Shown here piece by piece: positions 1 through 11,020 of a stretch of 64,000 nt of DNA (position 1 is the first letter of the stretch; each line of letters begins with the position of its first letter). A model generated the notes under the pieces. It saw only the letters and a list, made by a program, of their open reading frames with translations. It was not told the DNA's origin and made no database searches. Origin of the DNA: Marasmius tenuissimus. Its lineage: Eukaryota; Basidiomycota; Agaricomycetes; Agaricales; Marasmiaceae. The stretch is taken from positions 744,001 through 808,000 of the forward strand of contig JAQOTA010000070.1 of assembly GCA_029532415.1 (NCBI GenBank), in the 5' to 3' direction. The position numbers were made by a program, and so were the translations under genes.

Positions 1-2908
1 GAGGGAGATCTTCAGGGCCTACATATACGGACTGTCGGATGAGCCTGTCAGCTTGATTGAGTGATGTACAGACGACGGCGACCTCATCGCACATATGTCG
101 TCCATGCTGGACCAGTGAGAGGCACCAAGATATGCCCGTCATCAACTTCATGACAAATTGAATGACTGAGGATTCGGGCAGCTGTACCTGTCGGTAATGA
201 AGGAGTTCCGTCCACCCTCATCCGAGTCTAAAAACCCGCACTAACGCTGCATGTACCTTATCCCTTATTCCAAGACTTTTCAAGACCGGGTGGCGTTCAG
301 GCGGTCGGAGCGTGAGCCCAAGAAAGAGTCAATTAAGGTACTAAGAAGGTACAAGCGGTTTAGATCGACGTAGACAAGGTATTGTTCAACTCGGGGGAGG
401 GAAGAAAGGGGTATAAGCTAAGTAAACAAATCAGAGCAAGCTTCTGGGCATGAGGGCCGGATGAGCTTTCAAGAGAGAGTCCCCACATCCCTCGTACGAC
501 CTATCAATCTCGTTCCTATAGAGTTGGAGATTCTGAGCTCGTTTCGGCGAGCCCTTGGGCGTGTATATCATGGGTTTAGCAGACGATACCACGACGATCA
601 TCTAAGTATGCGGGTCAACTATCGATCGAAGAGGCCACGCACGATCAAGCAGAAATCTCAACGTACCTCACGAGAGACGGAACAGAACGATGGGTATCGA
701 TTATTCATTAACTGAACGGTGGGCCAGACAATTTCTCGCAGAGCGTCGACGGGGCCCTCGAGAAGATCTTGTGGGATATCTCGCATATCAACCAAAACTC
801 CCAAGCGCGGACGAGCTTGTCCGAATAATTGAGCAGCCTTGATGTACGGGTTTGACATTACAATGTTTTCTGTTGCCCTATTAGCAGCCGTTCATCGAAG
901 GTTTCCGGTAATGCCATTCGCTTACCCAGGCGAACTGGATGGACCTGGGTGTTGGGATCAGCCATGAGCGATAAGCATGGGAGTTCGAAAGTGATACGTA
1001 CCACTTCACCGCTCGAGAGCATGATCTGATCGTCTACCCGACCTGTGGAGAGTCGTTACACAAGGCTCCAGGGCGCCAAATCGGGGGAGCACATACCGAT
1101 GACTTTCCAGTAGTCCTTACGTGTGGGATGAGGTATCATTAGATCGCCCGTCGCAAAAGCTTCGTTTCCCTGAAGCTTGGCCTTGACATAGGGTGATTCT
1201 TGTTGTGCCGTTGGCTTGACGTTCGGAACTCAATCGACTGCGTAACCCTCTGGTAAGGATAGACGGTGACTTACAATGACGATACCATGGAATGTCCCGT
1301 CACCCTGATCGAGGACCCTCAGTGTACACTGCGGGCTGCATTGGAAGTAGTCCCACTCCTCTCCCGTGTGGTCTTGTATGGGAAATTGGGAGATTAGTAT
1401 CAATGCTACCCCGTCGATTTAAGGAAGACGCGAACCTGCGGGAAAAGCGCTGACTTGTCCGCCTTCGGTCCTGTTGTCCCGAGATATGTGATCGGGAATA
1501 CACCAGACAGGTGGTACACACTTACGACCCGTACGTGTTCGAGAGCTTGACACCACTTCGAGAAAGAAGTTCACCAGCAGATTGCCTCAATATCTTGCCT
1601 CCGAAGAACTAGGTTCCCATGTCAGCCCACATGAGATAGGACCTTGCGGGACTTTTGAGAAAAAACATACCACGGCTTTGAGTGTCTTGAGGTACGAGAT
1701 CTTGTTGACATCATTCGCCCACTCCTATAAGCAAGGATCAGGTTTATGAGTAAATATAAGTGTGGAAAGGTTGATGTCCCACCTCGAGAAATCGGGTATG
1801 GGTGAGGGCATACTCGGAACTTGTAGCGCGTATTCCGTGGAAGCAAAATTCGGCCGAAGGAAGTATCGCCGGGGAAGATGGCTTGAATGTCCCGAGAGTC
1901 ATCCCTGCCGCTGGCTGACATTCATTGGAGCGCTTCAGTCTAGACGTCACATAAGAGTGGGGATAGCCCGACACACCGTCCAGTATAGGAAGAATAAACC
2001 TAAGGTATGAAATAGCTCGATGCTATGGCAACTGACGATTGCACCGCTGAGATTGTGTGAGACTTGGTTGGCTGGAGGGAGGTTATCAGTAGCGCTCAAA
2101 AGGAAACACAGCCAAATCTTACGTGGTATAGGTACACGGGCATGCTGAATTTGCATGCCCACTGTCCAAGGCACGACCTTGGGAAATTCTGAGGTAGAAC
2201 CTAGACAAAGGAAGGTTCAGCCAAAAATAGATGATCAGTAAAGGCTACGAACTGGATGAATGGATGATGATGGCTGGTGAGGAGTGATGGAACGTCTTCT
2301 TCGGGATACGGGGGAACCATGTATCGCTGTAGAGCTCCTCGCTCTCCAGGAGGGAGTGAACCTTTACAGGAGTGGAATCATAGATGAGCGCAACCGCGGC
2401 ATCAGCAACGGAGCGCAAATGAGGATCGTTATTAACGACAAGGTGTGAAACCCGGGCTTTCTTCATTAGATGTGCAATGACCCGGGCGGAGAATCGAGGT
2501 GATATGGGGAATGGGATGACGCCCAATCGTAGCAAGCCGATGATGGCGGTGTATGAGGTGATAGTATCTTTGAAGAAGAAAGACAGAAAACAAAAGTCAG
2601 TGATTTTACAATCGAAAAGGGGCCACAAGGAGAGACACACCAGCTGTAGAGAGGATGCCAACGACAGGGTAGTTGTCGCGTGCGCCATATGGATCTATGT
2701 CAAAGACACCAGCCAGCAGGAATCCCGCCCGGTGGTAGGCGTCTGAGAATTGGGAGTAGGTGACTTTAGTGACCTCTCCGCCGCGAAGCCCCGCAGCATA
2801 GACAAATAGCGGATGGTTAGGGTTATGTTCTTGATGCCAGTCATAAACCTCTGCTATGGAGAGACTGCCATCCAAAGGCGGACGCTGAAATTCGAGGTGT
2901 GTTGCCAT
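1..2908 (-). CDS. NRPS-like adenylate-forming enzyme, 3' end beyond window
   Basis: Multi-exon gene read leftward; the product is an ANL-superfamily adenylation domain followed by the start of a carrier domain. Seen in order: N-terminus from ATG at 2908 (MATHLEFQRPP), ...VVGILSTA then DTITSYTAIIGLLRLGVIPF (2500-2930); A3 nucleotide loop HSSSTSEFPK across an intron at about 2180-2255; FCFHGIRATSSEYAL near 1800; A7 motif FATGDLMIPHPTRKDYWKVIG at 1095-1170, joined over an intron to RVDDQIMLSSGEV (A8) at about 1005-1055; AQLFGQARPRLGVLVD and LREIVWPTVQLMN at 680-850; then KPMIYTPKGSPKRAQNLQLY at about 520-570, the usual end of the domain. A carrier-like LPESSVIQFVMKL follows near 170-210. Reductase or other C-terminal domains would lie outside the window. 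Family knowledge: such enzymes activate a carboxylic acid as AMP ester and load it on the carrier. An alternative GTG start at 2932 is less likely. The gene is divergent from the FMO gene at 3583. Confidence 0.82.
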
Positions 2909-3582
2909 TGATGTGACTGTTGGGAAGCGCACAAGAGCGGAGGTGATTGGGAGCCTTAGGCTGTTCGTTCATGCCTAAGTATCATTTTACGAGAGCAGTG
3001 CCCATAGTAATATTGAGTATGGAACCTGTAACTGTCATATGCATCCTTCCAATGGTGCTTATGGTCGTGGTTTCCAGCGAAGTCAGCCGGCCGTGCGAAA
3101 AAGTCCAAATTCGAATTTCGTCATTTATTTTTTGTCATTTTTGTAATCTTGCTTGTTAAGATCTCACCACGTCACGACACATTGGGTCTCCATAAGCTGC
3201 GGTAAGTTAAACAAAAATACGAAGGTGGAAGCCACTACTAAACCCGTATGACATGGCTTAACAAGGCATAAGCCGCTGTGTACGATGATGTCCTCATGCA
3301 CGCTGTCACCGGGGTCGAAGATCGCAGATCTGATCGCGCCGGTTAACACACCAATAGACCGCACATACCTCTGGTGAGTCGGGTTCTGTCTTTGATATGA
3401 ATCGGTTTGGGTCGTTTCCTGGTTCATCAGCAACACCAAAAAGGTTCGACTCATAGCGGCAAGTTCTCGTACATATTGTGTGTGGTATTATACACTGGAA
3501 TTGGTAATACCCAACAACGGTGCACGCCTACGTCTTGTAGGTCACCACTACCGATTGAAGCCTTACTATCGGACCTTCCACT
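2909..3582. promoter_or_regulatory. Shared intergenic region of divergent NRPS-like and FMO genes
   Basis: A 674 bp gene-free stretch separates two divergent start codons, so it must hold both promoters. An AT-rich run (ttattttttgtcatttttgt) lies near 3123-3143. Open frames here are not supported by any recognisable protein. No clear TATA box was found. Confidence 0.45.
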
Positions 3583-6096
3583 ATGGGCGACGCTCAAACT
3601 TGGACTGACCGACTTCCAACTCTTCAAAGGCTAGGTTCCACCTTATCGGCCAACCTGAACGTTGACGAGACAGCGCAACAATGGTTCACTTCCTTCACGA
3701 ATAGCATACACGACACGCAATCCACATTGGACCTCCTTCATGAAGATGCAATGTGGAGAGATCTCCTTACATTTACATGGAACATGCGAACCTTTGTCGG
3801 AAAGGAACGAATTCGTCAATTTCTACTCGACCGGGTTGCAGGAACGACATTCACAGACTTTAAACTCAAGCAAGTACAACTACAGAAGCCTCAACCCGAC
3901 ATAGTATGGATTATGGGTGTCTTCCAACTCAAAAACGACGCAGGTAGCTCTTCGGGCGTGTTTCGGTTGGTTCCTATGCCGGATGGTCGATGGAAAGCGT
4001 TCACGATCTTCACAACACTCAACCAACTCGCCGCTTCCCCATACCAGATTGGTGCACTTCGACGACGGGAGCCTGTTCCAGGCGTTCAATGGCTCAATGC
4101 CAGACACAAAGAAGCACAGTTTGAAGATCAAGATCCAGCAGTCTTAATCATCGGGGCTGGTCAAAGCGGGCTTTCTCTCGCTGCTAGGTTGAAGCATCTG
4201 GACGTGCCCACCCTGCTCGTGGAGAGAGACGGTCGGATTGGTGACTCGTGGAGGAAAAGATACGCGTCTTTGTGCTTGCACTTTCCCGTATGTGAGTGAC
4301 GAATTTCTTCGTATGGCAACACCCGATTGACGAACGATTCAGGGAGCGATCATATGCCGTACCTTCCGTAGGGGTTCTCTAATCGTCCAAGAAAGCTCGA
4401 ACTCAGATCCGTCATTTTTTAGGTTTCCTCCGACATGGCCTGTCTATACGCCTTCTTACAAGGTACGACGCTAAATCTTCCTCCACCACTTCGCATTGCT
4501 CATCACGAACGTCACTAGATGGCCGACTGGCTCGAGAGCTACGCAAAAGCACTCGAACTCAACGTCTGGACGTCATCAACAGTCACATACGCCTCCCAAG
4601 GAAACGATAAGAAGTGGGATGTACGCGTTGAAAAGAGCGATGGATCGGTTCGAGATTTCCGGGTCAATCATCTAGGTGCGTCATGTCTGCCGTTCGAGGT
4701 TACAGCTTTCATTCTTACCGACGTGTGACGTTTCCAAATCGACAGTTTTCGCAGCTGGTATTGGCGATGGCTGCCCTAAAACACCTGATATTCCTGGATT
4801 GGAGAATTTTAAGGGGAAAGTAACGCATTCGGTAAATTACCAAGATCCAAACGACTTTCAGAAGCAGAAAGTTGCTATAATCGGTACGGGGAATTCAGGT
4901 ATGGGTGTCGTTATAGCTTCGGAACGGAACAAGGACAGCTTAGTGTGTTTTGTTGGTGTGCAGGACATGACATCGCATCCGATTTGGTGCGCCACGGGAT
5001 AGGTGGGGTTCATGACCTTTCAGATAATCGACTACTTGTTAAGAGTTTTGACATCTCTACTACTACTTAGACGTGACGATGATACAACGAGGCAAGACGT
5101 TCGTTATGAACATGGATGCGCATTGGAAGTTTTTGGGAGGAGGTGAGGATCCGAATACTCGTTTTTTGATTCGTCCGGTTTATCGAGAATGCTCGTCCGC
5201 ACAGCGTTGTACAATGAGAATGGCCCGCCGACAGAACTGGCCGATCTTCTCTTCCATTCCATGCCACATCTCCTTCAAGAAGGAGGTCTTGCCCAGCGGG
5301 CGTCGCTTGCTATCATGGAGTCCCAAAAGTACGTGGAATGAACCCGTCTATCTCTTCCGCATGTTTACCCAACTATTCTCGATTAGAGACACCGTTGAAA
5401 AACTACAGTCTGTGGGGTTCCACGTGAGCCGTGGCCTTAAGGATGCAGGGTTCCTACTCCAGATCAAGGAACGGGGAGGGGGGCATTGTTTTGGTGAGTA
5501 CTGTCTATCTTGTTGAGAGTCCTCCCTGCTCACCGCTGGTATAGATAATGGATCCATCAAACTCATTATCGATGGAAAGATCAAGGTCAAGAGCGGTAGC
5601 CAGATTGCCTCGTTTTGCGATCGCGGATTAGAGTTCGCGGATGGGAGTCGCGTAGAATGCGACACCGTGATATGTGCAACGGGGTAAGTGAACCCGAACT
5701 CGAGCTTTAACGCGATGGTACCAGCTCCTGACGTTTTAACAAGGGTCGGCGATCCAAGAAATCTCATTCGAAAAGTATGCGGAGACGAGGTTGCTGACGA
5801 ATGTCCTCCGCTTCTCGGAGTGAACGAGGAAGGGGAGATGAACTCTTACCGTGAAATGTCGCGTAGAGGGCTATGGTATATGATCGGTGCGTGTCTGTTG
5901 ATCCACTTCAGTCCGTCACTGACAGGCCTCATTCTTATTTTTAGGGAGTATCCAAATGAATCGTTTCCACTCGAACTTTCTGGCGCTCCGTGAGTGAATT
6001 GTATTGTATATTCTCTTTCATTGGTTCTGGGTAACCGATTTTGCGCCCACAGAAATCAAAGCCGCCGAGACGAATGTCATTACGACTCGCTACTGA
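3583..6096 (+). CDS. FAD/NAD(P)-binding flavin monooxygenase with NTF2-like N-terminus
   Basis: Single-component flavoprotein monooxygenase of the fungal FMO/YUCCA-like type, in at least eight exons. The N-terminal ~150 residues (MGDAQTWTDRLPTLQRLGST, ...FTDFKLKQVQL) look like an NTF2/SnoaL-like domain. The FAD Rossmann motif IIGAGQSGLSLAARL lies at 4147-4190, followed by GDSWRKRYASLCLH. Later exons give SDHMPYLPFPPTWPVYTP, MADWLESYAKALELNVW (from 4519), FAAGIGDGCPKTPDIPG (4749-4800), the NADPH Rossmann motif AIIGTGNSG (4875-4900) continuing after an intron to HDIASDLVRHGIGG, and VECDTVICATG (5655-5683). The last exon gives IKAAETNVITTRY and stops at 6094-6096. No internal stop was seen once introns are removed. 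It probably hydroxylates or Baeyer-Villiger-oxidises a small molecule; the substrate cannot be told. The divergent NRPS-like gene and nearby MFS pump suggest a metabolite cluster. Confidence 0.85.
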
Positions 6097-7105
6097 ATGA
6101 ATAGAGCTTAAGCGTTGATCGAATTCAATCTGCATATTAGTGGAGTGTAGGTCCAAACCCGAAGGAATGTCACTCCGTTACATGCCAGCCGATAGCCATG
6201 CATTATCGCTAGACGAAAACGAAGCGAATAAAAGCTGCAGGTCGATTCGTGCCACTGTCAGCGGGGAAGATAGTCATTTGACTTTTGTGGTTCTTGGCCG
6301 CTGGATCGTGTGAAACGAACTGCAGGTTGGGCTGCCACCACCACGGTGCAGTCACTTCATTCACCTGCTCGCATGCTTCGCCTCGCCTTCTGAGTCTCTC
6401 CAAGAATATATCGGCGGAGACATATCATCAACATCATTTGCTCTCACTGTTCAGGTACCTCACCCACTCCCTGTCAAAGCACACTCACAGGCATTCACTG
6501 CAACCGCCTCAGGCTCCGTTCTATAAGCGATGTAGGGCACACCGGGGATGTCGGCACGAACGTAATCCCGCGGTGGTGTCTATCTTCGTCGGTTTCCCCT
6601 TATCATTTATGCAGGTGATCATCAGAACTGCGGCAAGATACTATGTTATTGTAAGCAGGGAGCGAACTGCGCCGTCGTCTCATTAGTAGTGAGGGATATG
6701 ATTGCTATCGCAACTCGTGGGGACTCCACTGAGGTCGATAGCATTGTTCTCGTGAGTTCCTTGTATGTTTTGTGATGTCTGTCAGAGTGGCGGCACATAG
6801 CAGATTGGGGTGACATACGCATGTGGAATGGTCGCTTAGTTCGTTTATCATTTGGCGCCCGGACGATCGGTAGCTGGTAGAAGGTTTTGATGAACCGGGC
6901 GCTGCACTCAACCAAAGAGGAAAATGAACTTCACAGCCGATCAAAGACAGTTCACCGGTTCAGCAAGGCATTTTCTTCAACTTCTCCCGATATTGATGAA
7001 CCAATGGGCGCGAGGAATTTTTAGCACCAGCCAAGTAACTTTTATGCCTCGTAACTGTTACCAGTCCTCCATCTCCCTCCTCCCTCCCCCCATCCCACCG
7101 TGATA
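6097..7105. other. Intergenic, no gene seen
   Basis: About 1 kb between the FMO stop and the MFS start. Several short open frames (for example 6285-6686) have no recognisable product and no intron structure consistent with a fungal gene. C-rich pyrimidine tracts at 7065-7095 just before the MFS start codon fit a fungal core promoter or 5' leader. Confidence 0.5.
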
Positions 7106-9163
7106 ATGGCTCACGAAAATCCTTCCCCTTCCCCCGCACCAGAAACGAGACTTGAAGATGAACGTACGACTAACGGTAATGGCGGATACAAGACATTAGC
7201 CCACCTCCCCGGTCCTCAGAAGGGTATCCTTCTGGTCATCTTCTGCCTCGCTCAATTTTTGGATACCTACGCAAACTCGGCCTTGTTCGCTGCCATACCA
7301 CCCATCGCCAACGACCTGAAAATCACCAACAGCGATTCGGTTTGGCTCATTAGTGGTTACCAGTTGACCTTTGCGTCTCTGCTACTCATAGTACGTCTCG
7401 AAAATACTCCTTCGTAGTGATTTTCTAATGATTGGCTTGTATAGTGTGGCCGAATTAGCGACTTGTACAACCCTAGTGCGTGAAAAATCCTCACCACCGA
7501 GCAAGTCCTTCACTCATTGAACGTCACGTGATTAGAGATCCTGTTCCTCCTGGGTGCGACGGCCATGGGGGGGTTCTCTCTCGGAGCTGGCTTCGTTCGC
7601 TCTCAGATTCCGCTCATTGTGCTACGATGTCTGATGGGAGTCGGTCAGCCTCGTCCCTTTCTCTCCGTTTGAACAGCAAGGACTGACTCGACGAGCTCTT
7701 AGGGGCCGCATTGACTGTTCCCTCCGCCTTGTATATCATCATCCACATGTTCCCAGACCCAGCCACTCAATCAAAAGCTGTAGCAGCCTTCTCCGCCAGT
7801 GCAGCTCTTGGAAACGGTAAGTATCATTTCTTCACCTGCTCCTCGTGACTAACAGCCTCCTTCTCCCGCAGTCATTGGCTTACTTCTCGGTGCAATGATT
7901 GTAACGATCTCCACCTGGCCATGGGTGTTCTATTCATTCGCAATCATTTCCGCTATCATCTTTGTCGGTGCCGCTGTCTTGACACCCTCGCCTCGCCGGG
8001 AGCACGTTTCTGCGATCGAAAAGGCCAAACGATTCCAACGATTGGACTTGTTCGGCGTGCTTTTGCTCACATGTAAGTAACGCGTTAGAATTTGGAAAAG
8101 GGTTCTCAACTCAACACATAACAGCGGGTTTGATTTTGTTCATCTTCGGCGTCACGACGGGTTCCGTAAACGGCTGGAACACAGCTCGTTGTCTTGCACC
8201 GTTGATCATTTCAATCTTTTTGATCACTGGATTCTTTCTTTGGGAAGCTCGCTTGCCGGAGGATATGGCTGCTATGTAAGTCCGCGGGACCGCTGGAATG
8301 CTGAATTGCAATGCTAACTGACTTGGCCTTTCCTCGTCTTTTAGCCCCCCTAGCCTCTGGAACTACACCAACTTTGGGGTGCTCGTGTTATGTGGAGCTA
8401 CGATGCCCTTTAACTGGTGGGGATGCGTACAGCTTATGTTTTCTTGGATTTGGCAAAATGTCTACGGGTGGTCCCCGATCATTGTTGCGCTTCGATTGTG
8501 AGGAGCTTTCACCACCCCTCCCATTTCCTGCGCCCTGAACTGATGTCTTGTTCAACGACAGCCTTCCATTAGGACTGCTCGGTTTCCCAGTTACAGCTAT
8601 CGCGAACATGATGCAACAGAAGTTGCCCCTCAAATGGGTTATCTTAGCTGGTCAAGTTATTGGGATAGTTGGAACTGTCTTACTTCCCTTCGCGGACTCA
8701 CCTGATCATTATTGGCCATTTGCCTTCCCGGGCTTTGCCCTGGGTACTTCGGGAATGACGATCATCTTTGCGACGGTCAAGTACGTCCTCTCGTTTCAAT
8801 TCGGCCGATAGTACGGTATTGACCGAAGTTCTCTTCTCCTGTAGTATCGCTGTATTCGCTGTAACTCCGCCCGAAAAGGCTGGTGTCGTTGGGTCCATTT
8901 TCAACTGCTTCCTTCAACTCGGTTGTGCCGCTGGTACAGCTATCGTTACGTCCATTCAAACGAGTGTGGACGACTCACATGGAGGACCTACAGCTTGGGA
9001 AGGAAGAGCTGCGGGACTTTGGTTTCTCTTTGCGTTGCTGGTGATTGATACGGTTTGTATCCTTGTGTTCATGAAGAACACGGTTGCACCTACGAAGCAG
9101 GCTCCTGTAGCTGATCCCAGTGATAAGGAGAAGCTGTCTTCTACGGACTCTGCGGAGATGTAG
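7106..9163 (+). CDS. MFS drug:H+ antiporter, DHA2-like (14-TM type)
   Basis: Membrane efflux pump of the major facilitator superfamily. The ATG at 7106 gives MAHENPSPSPAPETR, a soluble polar N-terminus, followed by KGILLVIFCLAQFLDTYANS (TM1), SDSVWLISGYQLTFASLLLI (TM2), then exons giving CGRISDLYNP, LGATAMGGFSLGAGFVRSQI, AALTVPSALYIIIHMFPDP, VIGLLLGAMIVTISTWPWVF, GLILFIFGVTTGSVNGWNT, FNWWGCVQLMFSWIWQNVYG, RFLPLGLLGFPVTAIANM, LKWVILAGQVIGIVGTVLLP and a last helix GLWFLFALLVIDTVCILVF. The C-terminal tail is polar (PVADPSDKEKLSSTDSAEM) and stops at 9163. Helix count (12-14) and the WxVxxYxL-like SVWLISGYQLTFA stretch fit DHA2. No frame break was noticed. Likely substrate is a toxic small molecule; the location next to an FMO and NRPS-like gene suggests product export. 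Confidence 0.88.
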
Positions 9164-9756
9164 TTACTACGTCCACGTTCATTTTGGGTTATGCATGTTC
9201 TCGTACTAGTCTTCAGAATTGCATGATTATTTATGTGCTCGCTGGTCCCTCTCCTTTCTCCATTCTGTATGGTGTGGCTCCTACGCGAGCATTCAACTCG
9301 GACTTTGCCGTGCCTGTCACCGAACATCAGGCTGATCAAGGTAGACCTCTACATCATTCCAGCGCCGTGATTTTCCCAAGTTGAAGAAGCTATTCTACAA
9401 ACCTCCACCTCGAAACGACTTCACCTACAGCGACACCGCTGGCGGAGTGTTAGCAATCCATATGAATGTTCACAGCTGCCTACGAGCGGCAACGTGCCCA
9501 CATGTATTTGTGTAGCTGAGTACGATTCGAATCCTGGAGAGTTCTATTCAGCTGACATACTTCTGAATCCAAGCAGATGGACCGTCCATCCTATACTTGA
9601 GTGATCTTAAAAAAAGTCTTACGTCCTGTGCCCACTGCCGATCAACAAGCCGAAGATTGGAACCTTCGAATTTAAGCCCCGAAATGATGGGAAGATCTAA
9701 GTAGCAGGACCCTTTTTCTCCTTCTCTCGTCGTTACTCTTGTTCTTCAGCATCAGT
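9164..9756. other. Intergenic, no gene seen
   Basis: Probable 3' region of the MFS gene and spacer before the alpha/beta-hydrolase relic. Open frames here (for example 9184-9384) are the continuation of noncoding sequence; nothing recognisable was found. Confidence 0.45.
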
Positions 9757-11020
9757 ATGGCGACGTTCACTACTCACACTTATCAACTTGTGGGTGACAT
9801 TGATATTTTCTTTACCGATAGTAAGGCCCCGCCCAACTCGACGAATATACCACTCTTCTCGTTCTTCACGGAAGCGCGTTCAATGGTTGTAAGTATGTTT
9901 GTTTGTTTCCTCTTGGTATTCCTAATCATATTTCCTTACTATCAGACGGCTTCGAAAGGCTTTACGACCACACTCACTCATTGAATCTGCGTACCATTCT
10001 CTAGAACCGACGCGATTACCGTGGCTCCACCAGATCCACCGACGCTGAGCTCGAAGATCCCACCGAAGGGCGTCAAGTTTTCATGAACAAAATCAGACAA
10101 CAAATTCTTCAGTTCATCGAGAAGGAGAATATCCCACTGTCCACAAACCACTCCTGATTTCATGGCTGGAGGTGTGGCTATTATGGGATGGTCGATGAGA
10201 ACGGCTAGTGATGACTCTGTTCTCGGACCCGACCATTATTTCGCCTTAGGTTTATGGAGTTTTGGAGAAATACGTTAGGGATCTTATTCTGGACGGTGCG
10301 TTTTTTTTCTAACTAGTATCCGTGAAGAGCCGTGTTTTGAAATGCCCATCGTGAGAAACAGATTCCCCACAAATTTCTTTTGGGTATGAAGTTCCCAAGG
10401 ACGTCAAGGTCTACGACTCATGGACCGATCCGGATTGCAAGACCCCAGAAGAGCTGTACCAGAACTTTAGTTTCCAGGTTAGCTCGTTCTACAATCACAA
10501 AAACCCGCATATCAGTAATTTGGTCGACTTGGATATGCGTAAACGTGGAGACAAGCATACCGTTACCAAGTGGACTGAGGTTCAACAAGTATTACACGAC
10601 TGATGCTGCAGTGCGTTCAGAGTTGAAGATGTGAGGCCATTCTTTCTCTCCCCACACTACTTTTAATGATCTCTCTTAGGTACGTGGAACCAATGCAAAC
10701 TGTGCTTCGAGACAACGCCCAGAAAGTGTTCTACGACGAATAACTCATCAAGAGCTACTTCCCCAAAGTAAAGATCACGCTTATCGTGGGCACTAGGACC
10801 AACTGGCACTGTAAATGGGGTCCGATAGAGACCAAGAGGAGGTACGATGCTCATATTGCTCAAGCCGGGAAGACCGCTCGTCCCATTGAGCTATACCGGA
10901 TCGAGGGTAGAAACCATTTTGTAAGTCTTGATGGAGTTTGTCGTAAACGTGCTTGATTTCTAACTCTCTGTCTCGTAGGCTCACTGGGAAGTTCTGAAAA
11001 CTTTGCTCGAGAGGGCGGTG
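9757..11020 (+). pseudogene. Decayed alpha/beta-hydrolase gene
   Basis: Pieces of one alpha/beta-hydrolase appear in order but in different frames: MATFTTHTYQLVGDIDIFFT (from 9757), LLVLHGSAFNG with the HG oxyanion motif (9855-9890), ERLYDHTHSLNLRTIL, NRRDYRGSTRSTDAELEDPT (10005-10064), AIMGWSM (10180-10200), FGYEVPKDVKVYDSWTDPD (10380-10436), YVEPMQTVLRDNAQKVFYDE (10681-10740) and RIEGRNHFAHWEVLKTLL with the catalytic-type His (10900-11010). Lesions: a 1-nt frameshift near 9850, an in-frame TAG at 10002-10004 where the family has a Trp codon, frameshifts near 10160 and 10250, and a TAA at 10741-10743. The nucleophile elbow reads GWSMR instead of GxSxG. Introns cannot explain the stops. The 3' boundary is approximate. 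Confidence 0.8.

Noticed and set aside
9510..9560. GATTCGAATCC resembling a tRNA T-loop
   Set aside because: No acceptor, D or anticodon stems could be drawn around it.
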